Positions 1 to 6,629 of a DNA stretch of 8,264 bases are shown here, in pieces. A program made the position numbers and the translations under genes. The notes under the pieces were generated by a model. The model made no database searches, had not been told where the DNA came from, and saw nothing but the letters and a program-made list of their open reading frames with translations. The stretch is from Alphaproteobacteria bacterium (lineage in GTDB: Bacteria; Pseudomonadota; Alphaproteobacteria; UBA2136; UBA6156): the NCBI GenBank assembly GCA_020249005.1, contig JADCGN010000120.1, positions 1 to 8,264 of the forward strand, written 5' to 3'. The stretch's first letter is position 1; every line of letters begins with the position of its first letter.

Positions 1-17
1 CCGGTGCGGCAAACGGT

Positions 18-92
18 TGGGGAGTCGCCAAGCGGTAAGGCAGCTGGTTTTGGTCCAGCCATACGAGGGTTCGAATCCTTCCTCCCCAGCCA
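18..92 (+). tRNA. trnQ: tRNA-Gln (anticodon UUG), CCA encoded
   Basis: A complete cloverleaf can be folded by hand. The acceptor stem TGGGGAG (18-24) pairs with CTCCCCA (82-88), with all seven pairs Watson-Crick. The discriminator is G89, followed by an encoded CCA at 90-92. The D-arm starts GCC at 27-29 and closes GGC at 39-41. The anticodon stem GCTGG (43-47)/CCAGC (55-59) holds the seven-base loop TTTTGGT, with anticodon TTG at 50-52, which reads CAA/CAG glutamine codons. The T-arm GAGGG (65-69)/CCTTC (77-81), with one G-T pair, carries loop TTCGAAT. The starting T-A acceptor pair is typical of bacterial tRNA-Gln. The last 19 bases of the gene are repeated exactly at 147-165. Confidence 0.96.
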
Positions 93-146
93 ACTATTTC
101 CTGCCAAGTTTGAATAGGAAGAACCGCACGCCGTAGGCAGCGGGAC

Positions 147-165
147 AATCCTTCCTCCCCAGCCA
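147..165 (+). repeat. Exact 19-bp copy of the tRNA-Gln 3' end
   Basis: The sequence aatccttcctccccagcca is identical to positions 74-92, the 3' end of tRNA-Gln including CCA. The offset is 73 bases. Directly upstream, 130-145 (cgccgtaggcagcggg) resembles the tRNA D-arm region at 32-44 (gcggtaaggcagc) if gaps are allowed. The copy may therefore be a whole tRNA-Gln that lost its anticodon arm, rather than only a 3' tail; that extension is inference. Exact repeats of a tRNA 3' end are also the usual footprint of integrase attachment sites, but no integrase gene is present in the window. Confidence 0.8.
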
Positions 166-169
166 TGGT

Positions 170-219
170 TTTTTAGAGAAAGCGAAGCCCCCGCCAGGGG
201 GTTTCGCTTTCTCTAAAAA
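170..219. other. Long hairpin downstream of tRNA-Gln (possible terminator)
   Basis: Positions 170-192 pair with 197-219 over 23 bp, with one G-T pair (187/202) and loop GCCA at 193-196. The outer pairs are five T-A pairs oriented T-run first and A-run last, the reverse of a classical rho-independent terminator. The inner part, GCCCCC/GGGGGT preceded by a purine-rich arm and followed by ttcgctttctct, is more terminator-like. It could end the tRNA-Gln transcript. Equally it could be a palindromic repeat unit; its length and perfection are unusual for a simple terminator. Confidence 0.6.
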
Positions 220-221
220 CT

Positions 222-317
222 GGGGATAGAGGAGATTTGAACTGCGCTTGCGCCGGTTCAAAAACTGGCCACGGAGGGGCCAGTTACGCGGCTTTAGCCG
301 CAATCCTTCCATTCCCC
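222..317. other. Structured gene-free segment: three hairpins closed by an outer stem
   Basis: Three hairpins lie side by side. The first is 239-259 (GAAC/GTTC outer and GCGC/GCGC inner pairs). The second is 263-270/278-285 (AACTGGCC/GGCCAGTT, loop of seven). The third is 288-292/297-301 (GCGGC/GCCGC, loop TTTA). The flanks 222-233 and 304-317 can pair over about eleven interrupted pairs, giving a four-way-junction shape. The right flank begins aatccttcc, again matching the tRNA-Gln 3' region. The left flank is roughly its inverse complement. The pairings are visible in the sequence; a role as a structured RNA or a mobile palindromic unit is inference. Confidence 0.45.
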
Positions 318-430
318 CTTGTAAATCAACTCATCTAATCCTAAGTATACATTCATCGGGACCTCGCCCCATTCCCCCATACGGTACGCCCATGGGGGCT
401 GCCGTTTTGTATAACCACATAGGTGCTCAC
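318..430. other. Gene-free leader of the 431-688 gene
   Basis: No gene is supported here. An open frame in phase with the downstream gene extends back to a TTG at 248, but it runs through the palindromes at 239-301 and reads as low-quality sequence. One 7-bp hairpin is visible, CCCCCAT (374-380)/ATGGGGG (392-398). The tataac at 410-415 could be a -10 box for the gene at 431, but I see no convincing -35 box at the right distance. Confidence 0.35.
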
Positions 431-688
431 ATGGAAATCCTCTGGTTCGAAAGGGCGATAAATATCGCCAATAGACACCTTGGAAAGGAAACTAAACTCA
501 CTGACTGGAGTGTTGATAGTGTTGACCCCTGGTCAGCCGAGCTCATCATCAGCAGTGAAGAGTTCAATAAAGGATACGTTCTCCGGATTGGTTTTGACAT
601 CGAGTTCAAGCAGTTTTCTGTTTACCTCCGTCATTACCACTATGAAGGAACTCAACGCGTCCTTAGCGAGTCCGTCAAACTTTATTGA
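431..688 (+). CDS. Small protein of unknown function, 85 residues
   Basis: I do not recognise this protein. I chose the ATG at 431 because aggtg at 421-425 is a plausible ribosome binding site, and because sequence further upstream is palindromic intergenic DNA. The product is 85 residues, starts MEILWFERAINIANRHLG, and ends SVKLY before a TGA. It is acidic to neutral and rich in aromatic residues. The middle looks like alternating beta strands (AELIISSEEF, YVLRIGFDIEF, FSVYLRHYHYEG), with no signal peptide or membrane segment. This alpha-then-antiparallel-beta look resembles many small immunity-type or accessory proteins, but that is only an impression. Its G+C, hand-counted at about 45% over 481-660, is well below its neighbours and suggests transfer. 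A hairpin terminator follows 8 bases after the stop. Confidence 0.6.
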   Translation: MEILWFERAINIANRHLGKETKLTDWSVDSVDPWSAELIISSEEFNKGYVLRIGFDIEFKQFSVYLRHYHYEGTQRVLSESVKLY

Positions 689-696
689 CCGACATG

Positions 697-720
697 CCGC
701 CCCCCACACCAGGGGGGCGG
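697..720 (+). terminator. Hairpin terminator after the 431-688 gene
   Basis: CCGCCCCCC (697-705) pairs perfectly with GGGGGGCGG (712-720) around loop ACACCA. The tail tgcgcgttta is only weakly T-rich. Its position between the 431-688 stop and leuS fits termination of the small gene. Confidence 0.6.
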
Positions 721-734
721 TGCGCGTTTAAGCC

Positions 735-762
735 TTGTCTTTCCCCATTTTTCCCGTAAAGT
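735..762 (+). promoter_or_regulatory. Possible sigma-70-type promoter for leuS
   Basis: TTGTCT (735-740) and TAAAGT (757-762) each match four of six consensus bases with a 16-base spacer. If real, the transcript would start only a few bases before the leuS ATG. That would fit the lack of a clear Shine-Dalgarno sequence there. The evidence is weak. Confidence 0.25.
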
Positions 763-769
763 TCGCCCC

Positions 770-3406
<2,637 letters not shown>

Positions 3407-3408
3407 CA

Positions 3409-3432
3409 AAAGGCGGCCCGAGGGCCGCCTTT
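3409..3432. terminator. Rho-independent terminator after leuS, probably bidirectional
   Basis: GGCGGCCC (3412-3419) pairs with GGGCCGCC (3422-3429), extended by AAA/TTT (3409-3411/3430-3432). A-tract before and T-tract after are present on both strands. It lies 2 bases after the leuS stop and 13 bases beyond the stop of the convergent gene at 3446-3697, so it can serve both. Confidence 0.85.
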
Positions 3433-3445
3433 CTGTGCGTCATAA

Positions 3446-3697
3446 TCACTTGGTGTCACGGAGCGTATCCGAAATTGCTCGGGCCAATGACCCTAAAAGC
3501 ATGGTCGCAATCAGTAGAGGTACGTAATAGTACCAATTGAGAGACTGAAGTAGCCGTTCAAGGGCAATAATCAGCTCGGAGATTTTATCATGAGGCAGCA
3601 GCCACGAGAAAAACGTGATTGCGAAGACAAATTCAAAAACAAGTCCGATCATCGCCGTGATTCCTGCGGCAATTTTCGTTACAAAAAACTTTTTCAT
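3446..3697 (-). CDS. Small two-helix membrane protein, 83 residues, unknown function
   Basis: I do not recognise a family. The ATG at 3697 is chosen because a strong ribosome binding site (AGGAGA, about six bases away) precedes it on the minus strand, and because a longer frame upstream runs through hairpins. The 83 residues start MKKFFVTKIAAG and show two hydrophobic segments, about residues 10-34 (GITAMIGLVFEFVFAITFF) and 56-73 (YYYVPLLIATMLLGSLA). A charged stretch with a short helix (DKISELIIALERLLQ) lies between them, and the C-terminus is charged (ISDTLRDTK). This fits an inner-membrane protein with both ends on the same side. G+C is about 46% by hand count over 3481-3660, lower than leuS and lptE. 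It lies against the direction of its neighbours and splits the leuS-lptE pair, so it looks like an insertion. Holin-like or small stress-type membrane proteins have this shape, but nothing specific supports either. Confidence 0.75.
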   Translation of the reverse strand: MKKFFVTKIAAGITAMIGLVFEFVFAITFFSWLLPHDKISELIIALERLLQSLNWYYYVPLLIATMLLGSLARAISDTLRDTK

Positions 3698-3708
3698 GTT
3701 TTTCTCCT

Positions 3709-3731
3709 CTGGCCCCCGCACCGGGGGCCGG
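3709..3731 (-). promoter_or_regulatory. GC hairpin abutting the ribosome binding site of the 3446-3697 gene
   Basis: GGCCCCC (3711-3717) pairs perfectly with GGGGGCC (3723-3729), loop GCACC, with one G-T and one G-C pair outside. On the minus strand the hairpin ends right at the AGGAGA site. No T-tract follows on either strand, so it is not a standard terminator. It may shape translation or mRNA stability of the small membrane protein; that is inference. Confidence 0.45.
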
Positions 3732-3739
3732 TTGCGGAA

Positions 3740-3764
3740 GCCGTTCAGAGGATTCTGAAACGGC
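3740..3764. other. Imperfect hairpin in the leuS-lptE gap
   Basis: GCCGTTCAGA (3740-3749) pairs with TCTG-AACGGC (3754-3764) around loop GGAT, with a single bulged A at 3758. It lies in the leader of the 3446-3697 gene on the minus strand and upstream of lptE on the plus strand. Its function is unknown. The remaining sequence to 3849 shows no other feature I can support. Confidence 0.4.
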
Positions 3765-3849
3765 ATATGCGATATGTGCCATAAGGGGAGTGCTCGGCAT
3801 TTCCACAAGCCCCTTGGCCAGATTGCGGTTTTGCCGTTAAGATGATGGC

Positions 3850-4368
3850 ATGCGCCCCTCCATTTTCCTTGTTCCACTCTCCATTTTCCTTACCGGTTGC
3901 GGCTATAGCCCGCTCTATGCACCCGCCGTTGGTAGTACGGGCTTGGCCCCGGTGCAGGTGGGCACGGTGGCCATGGCGCGTGTGGAAGTGCAGCCTGGCC
4001 AACGGTTGGTGGCCCAAGAAGTGGCGCAACGGCTGAAGCAGGCTTACCCGGAAGCCAACGGCACCACCCTGAGTGTGGAAATTGCCGAAAGCACCACCGC
4101 CCTGGCCTTGGAACGGACAGCCACCGTGCGCCGGGCGGAGATTACACTCACCGGGATGGTGCGGCTGGTGGATGCGGCCGGGACGGAACAGCTGAACGTC
4201 AGCCTGAGCGCCGTCGCCCCGTACAATGTGGAAAACAATCCGTTTTCCACCGAAAGCGGCAAGAGCTTTGCCCGCCAAATTGCGGCGCGGAACCTGGCCG
4301 ACACGATCATCCGCCGGGTGGCCCTGTGGCAACGCACGGCCAAGGCCGGTGCCGCCCCCGCCCAGTAA
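3850..4368 (+). CDS. lptE: LPS-assembly lipoprotein LptE
   Basis: Outer-membrane lipoprotein that plugs the LptD beta-barrel and completes lipopolysaccharide transport to the cell surface. The 172 residues begin with a short lipoprotein signal peptide and lipobox LTGC, lipidated Cys17, followed by GYSPLYAP, which is typical of alphaproteobacterial LptE. The mature part has the expected pattern of two long amphipathic helices (VAQEVAQRLKQAYPE; SFARQIAARNLADTIIRRVALW) around beta strands (TLSVEIAESTTALAL, RRAEITLTGMVRLVDA). Sequence conservation in this family is low, so the call rests on lipobox, length and position before holA. The start has no strong ribosome binding site. The signal peptide contains a 21-bp imperfect tandem duplication (residues SIFL twice). 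The stop lies 2 bases before holA. Confidence 0.88.
   Translation: MRPSIFLVPLSIFLTGCGYSPLYAPAVGSTGLAPVQVGTVAMARVEVQPGQRLVAQEVAQRLKQAYPEANGTTLSVEIAESTTALALERTATVRRAEITLTGMVRLVDAAGTEQLNVSLSAVAPYNVENNPFSTESGKSFARQIAARNLADTIIRRVALWQRTAKAGAAPAQ
3858..3899 (+). repeat. In-frame 21-bp tandem duplication in the lptE signal peptide
   Basis: The 13-mer ctccattttcctt occurs at 3858-3870 and again at 3879-3891, start to start 21 bases, exactly seven codons. The protein reads PSIFLVPLSIFLTGC, so the hydrophobic core has been lengthened by a repeat. Confidence 0.75.
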
Positions 4369-4370
4369 CC

Positions 4371-5417
4371 ATGCCGGCCCTGTACGCCAGCAAACTGCCC
4401 GAAGCCCTGCAGGGCCCGTTGCCGCTGGTGGTGCTGTTGTGGGGCGATGAGGCGGGAGGGATTCGGCAAGCCGCGCAGCTGGTGGCCAACACGGTGGCCA
4501 GCCGCACGGGGTTGGCGCTGGACGACCCGTTTGGCGTGGAAACCCTTACCTTGCCCGACCTGGCCGCCGAACCCAGCCGCCTGACCGACGCCTGCCTTAC
4601 CCTGGCTTTTACCAGCCCGCACAAGCTGGTGTGGCTGAAGGGGGTTTCCGGCACCGAACGGGCCGAGGAGGTGAAGCAGCTAACCGAGGCGGTACTGGCC
4701 ACACTGCAGCACCCGCTGCAGGGGGTGACGCTGCTGCTGCCCATCCCGGGGCACCTGGATAAGAAGCATGCCTTAGTAAAGACTCTGGAAGGGCAGCAAG
4801 GCAGCTTGGCGGTGCGCTTCTTTAGCGATACCGGCCGCGACCTGGAAAGCTTTTTAAAAGCCGAGCTGGCCCGCCACAATGCCAACGCCACCAACGGGGC
4901 CTTGCAGCTGCTGGCGGCAGGCCTGGGCGCCGATCGCGAAATTGCCCGCCGCGAGGTGGAAAAGCTGGTGTGCTATGCCGGGGCCGAGCAACCGATGACC
5001 GAAGCCCACGTGCAAGCCAGCCTGTGCGGTGCCACGCCGAGCGGGGTATTTTTGTTGGCCGAAGCCGTGCTGGCGCAAAATACTGCCAAGGTGGATACTC
5101 TGTTGGACCAATTGCAAGAACAGGGCGAAGACCTGAACGGCGCCCTGGTGCTAACCTTGGGCGAGCTGACCAAGCTGGCCAAGGCCCAAGCCTTGCGGGC
5201 CGCAGGTGAGGCGGACGAGGCCATTTTGGCCCAATGCGGCAAGGGGGCGCTGCCGCCCGCCGCCAAACAGGCTTTTCTGGCCGCCAGCCGCCGCTACCCC
5301 GCCGCCCGCCTCGCCCAAGTGCCCGAACGCGCACTCGACGCGCTGCAACTGGCCCGCAGTGGGCTGCTGCCCAGCGACCACGTACTGGCGCGGGCGCTGC
5401 TGAGCTGGAGCGTTTAG
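4371..5417 (+). CDS. holA: DNA polymerase III subunit delta
   Basis: Clamp-loader subunit that opens the beta sliding clamp during replication. The 348 residues fit the family (about 340). The N-terminal AAA+-like part has LPLVVLLWGDEAGGIRQAA (about residues 16-34), matching the family's degenerate nucleotide-fold start, and HKLVWLKGVSG further on. The C-terminal helical collar domain contains RREVEKLVCYAG and the typical end ERALDALQLARSGLLPSDHVLARALLSW. I chose ATG 4371, two bases after the lptE stop, over a GTG at 4326 inside lptE, because family members start near LYASKLP. Translation is probably coupled to lptE. A perfect 12-bp hairpin follows 17 bases after the TAG stop. Confidence 0.92.
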   Translation: MPALYASKLPEALQGPLPLVVLLWGDEAGGIRQAAQLVANTVASRTGLALDDPFGVETLTLPDLAAEPSRLTDACLTLAFTSPHKLVWLKGVSGTERAEEVKQLTEAVLATLQHPLQGVTLLLPIPGHLDKKHALVKTLEGQQGSLAVRFFSDTGRDLESFLKAELARHNANATNGALQLLAAGLGADREIARREVEKLVCYAGAEQPMTEAHVQASLCGATPSGVFLLAEAVLAQNTAKVDTLLDQLQEQGEDLNGALVLTLGELTKLAKAQALRAAGEADEAILAQCGKGALPPAAKQAFLAASRRYPAARLAQVPERALDALQLARSGLLPSDHVLARALLSWSV

Positions 5418-5434
5418 CCTGCACCAACACAGAT

Positions 5435-5462
5435 CCAGGGCGGCCCGCATGGGCCGCCCTGG
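5435..5462. terminator. Hairpin terminator between convergent holA and the regulator gene
   Basis: CCAGGGCGGCCC (5435-5446) pairs perfectly with GGGCCGCCCTGG (5451-5462), loop GCAT. There is no proper T-run on either side, but the position between two convergent stops (5417 and 5489) fits a shared terminator. The core GGCGGCCC/GGGCCGCC is the same as in the leuS terminator. Confidence 0.65.
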
Positions 5463-5488
5463 GTGGTTGTCGCTGATGCAGGAGCCAG

Positions 5489-6172
5489 TTAGGGGCTGAA
5501 GACCGCGGCATACTGCGCTTGGCTGCCACGAATGCGCGCCCACCGGGGGAGCTCGCGGTTAATCGCGCTCAGGTAACTCTTGAGCGAGCCGACCGAGTTG
5601 AGCTGCGCTTGGCTCATCAGCTGTTCACATGGCTGAAACACGCCTGGCGTTTTGAGCAAGAACCGCAACAGCTGGGCGTGTTTTTTGGGTAGCGTTATCA
5701 TGACGGCTTGCGTCCCGTGAACCACTTCAACCCCCTCGCGTGGCTGGGTACGGGCCCGTGAAGCTGGTTCTGCCTGCAGCAACGGCAGCAGCACCGGCGG
5801 CGGCGATGGCGATGGGGCGAACCTCGGAGGCATTGTGGGCTCCTGCAACACCCCGAGCCGAAACAGCACGGGGATGAGGTCGGCCTTAGGCGCCACCACC
5901 GTCACGTTGGGGAGCGCCGCCAGCACCGGATGGTCGGCGAGGTCGGCCACACACAGGGTGAGCGGAGGGGGGGCTCCGGCCAACCCCCGGGGGAGCCCTT
6001 GCAGAGCCTGCCGAACCTGCCCCAGCTGGATGCCGACCTGGATAAACACCAGGGCAGGCTGGTGTTTTTTTACAGCGGCGACCAACCCCTGCAGGCTGAT
6101 CAACGCGATTGGCGCACAGCCGTATTTTACCAGCCATGGCGGAATCTCACCAAACACCAAAATTTTGGGCAT
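5489..6172 (-). CDS. OmpR-like winged-helix regulator with degenerate receiver domain
   Basis: The 227 residues fall into three parts. Residues 1-110 read like a response-regulator receiver fold (KILVFGE at strand 1, HQPALVFIQVGIQLG at strand 3, NVTVVAPKADL near the end). However, Gln45 stands where the phosphorylated Asp should be, and the usual acidic pair near the start is reduced to Glu9. Residues 111-147 are a proline-rich linker. Residues 150-227 match an OmpR/PhoB-type DNA-binding wing (VMITLPKKHAQLLRFLLKTPG, then EQLMSQAQLNSVGSLKSYLSAINRELP, then RIRGSQAQYAAVF). It probably binds DNA without classical phosphorylation; its targets are unknown. The ATG at 6172 is preceded on the minus strand by AAAGGTGA at good spacing. 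The two hairpins in its leader are listed separately. No sensor kinase is next to it. The wing call is fairly firm, the receiver call less so. Confidence 0.75.
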   Translation of the reverse strand: MPKILVFGEIPPWLVKYGCAPIALISLQGLVAAVKKHQPALVFIQVGIQLGQVRQALQGLPRGLAGAPPPLTLCVADLADHPVLAALPNVTVVAPKADLIPVLFRLGVLQEPTMPPRFAPSPSPPPVLLPLLQAEPASRARTQPREGVEVVHGTQAVMITLPKKHAQLLRFLLKTPGVFQPCEQLMSQAQLNSVGSLKSYLSAINRELPRWARIRGSQAQYAAVFSP

Positions 6173-6185
6173 GGTTCACCTTTCT

Positions 6186-6221
6186 CGGCTGAACAGCCGG
6201 ACTGCGGTGCCTGACGGCACC
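6186..6221 (-). promoter_or_regulatory. Two tandem hairpins in the leader of the regulator gene
   Basis: CGGCT (6186-6190)/AGCCG (6195-6199) with loop GAAC, and GGTGCC (6206-6211)/GGCACC (6216-6221) with loop TGAC, lie just upstream of the ribosome binding site of the 5489-6172 gene. They could influence its translation. No known riboswitch is recognised. Confidence 0.4.
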
Positions 6222-6231
6222 AGAAACGGGA

Positions 6232-6350
6232 TACAATTTAAGGGTGTGGTATCCCAAGCCACGTGGTTATGCAAGGCTTTGGCAGAGATTTGAAGAGGGG
6301 GACTGAGGCCGGAGTGGTAGCACCCGACCCGGCACCACTTACAATTTAAG
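6232..6350. repeat. Direct repeat TACAATTTAAG, two copies 108 bases apart
   Basis: tacaatttaag occurs at 6232-6242 and 6340-6350. Each copy is preceded by cggcacca (at 6215-6222 and 6330-6337), with differing spacers between. The segment separates the regulator gene from tRNA-Phe and is otherwise gene-free. It also contains ccacgtgg, an 8-bp palindrome, at 6259-6266. The paired repeats could be operators or promoter parts (TACAAT resembles a -10 box on the plus strand); this is inference. Confidence 0.4.
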
Positions 6351-6360
6351 AACAGAAAAA

Positions 6361-6436
6361 TGGTGGTCAGGGCCAGAATCGAACTGGCGACACAAGGATT
6401 TTCAGTCCTTTGCTCTACCGACTGAGCTACCTGACC
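6361..6436 (-). tRNA. trnF: tRNA-Phe (anticodon GAA), CCA encoded
   Basis: On the minus strand a perfect 76-base cloverleaf is read. The acceptor is GGTCAGG/CCTGACC with discriminator A and encoded CCA (6363-6361). The D-arm is GCTC/GAGC with loop AGTCGGTA. The anticodon stem AAGGA/TCCTT holds loop CTGAAAA with anticodon GAA, which reads TTT/TTC phenylalanine codons. The variable loop is GTGTC, and the T-arm GCCAG/CTGGC carries loop TTCGATT. A run of five T follows the CCA directly and may end transcription. A near-perfect copy of the first 35 bases lies 140 bases upstream. Confidence 0.97.
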
Positions 6437-6460
6437 CCATCAAGGCCGAGCAAATATCGG

Positions 6461-6483
6461 AAAACCCTTGTAACAAGGATTTT
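6461..6483 (-). terminator. Possible minus-strand terminator before tRNA-Phe
   Basis: On the minus strand AAAATCCTTG, loop TTA, and CAAGGGTTTT form a 10-bp stem with one G-T pair, A-tract before and T-tract after. It would end transcripts from the 6630-8234 gene. The loop is short and the core is only moderately GC-rich. The left arm plus one base, AAAATCCTTGT, is identical to the 3' anticodon-stem part of tRNA-Phe. Confidence 0.4.
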
Positions 6484-6541
6484 ACGCCAGACGGCGCAAG
6501 CGCCGCGGCGTTGGTCTCGGCCCTGCCAGCAGGGCCTCAGC
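6484..6541. repeat. 58-bp double-hairpin palindromic unit between tRNA-Phe-like halves
   Basis: The first hairpin is ACGCC (6484-6488)/GGCGT (6507-6511) closing CGGCGC (6492-6497)/GCGCCG (6500-6505). The second is GGCCCTG (6519-6525)/CAGGGCC (6530-6536) with loop CCAG. The unit lies exactly between an 11-base match to the tRNA-Phe 3' anticodon stem and the 35-base match to the tRNA-Phe 5' half, as if it had been inserted in the anticodon loop of a second tRNA-Phe. It may be a small mobile palindromic element; it is too short to encode anything. Confidence 0.45.
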
Positions 6542-6576
6542 TCAGTCCTTTGCTCTACCGACTGAGCGACCTGACC
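6542..6576 (-). pseudogene. 5'-half copy of tRNA-Phe
   Basis: These 35 bases match 6402-6436, the 5' half of tRNA-Phe, at 34 of 35 positions. The one difference is 6568 g against 6428 t, tRNA position 9. The copy includes the 5' acceptor strand, the full D-arm and the 5' anticodon stem, and stops within the anticodon loop. It lies 140 bases upstream of the intact gene in the same orientation. It has no matching 3' half, so it cannot make a tRNA by itself. Confidence 0.9.
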
Positions 6577-6629
6577 ACCTCGAGAGAGCTCTTAACCGAG
6601 TTCGAGCCGGCCTGGCAAGCAATTTTTCC

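Noticed and set aside
248..430. Upstream extension of the 431-688 gene to a TTG start
   Set aside because: The extension would read through hairpins at 239-301, and ATG 431 has a plausible ribosome binding site.
93..430. CRISPR array or integrase remnant in the repeat-rich zone
   Set aside because: The repeats are not regularly spaced and no integrase or cas-like coding sequence is present; only partial tRNA copies and hairpins are visible.
3698..3877. Upstream extension of the small membrane protein gene to 3877
   Set aside because: It would translate two hairpins and overlap the start of lptE; ATG 3697 has a strong AGGAGA site.
4326..4370. Earlier GTG start for holA inside lptE
   Set aside because: The added residues are not family-like, and ATG 4371 gives the expected N-terminus and a 2-base gap to lptE.
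6585..6620. tRNA-like fragment (ctcttaa resembling a Lys anticodon loop, then gttcgagcc resembling a T-loop)
   Set aside because: The flanking bases do not pair as an anticodon or T stem and there is no acceptor stem; most likely chance.
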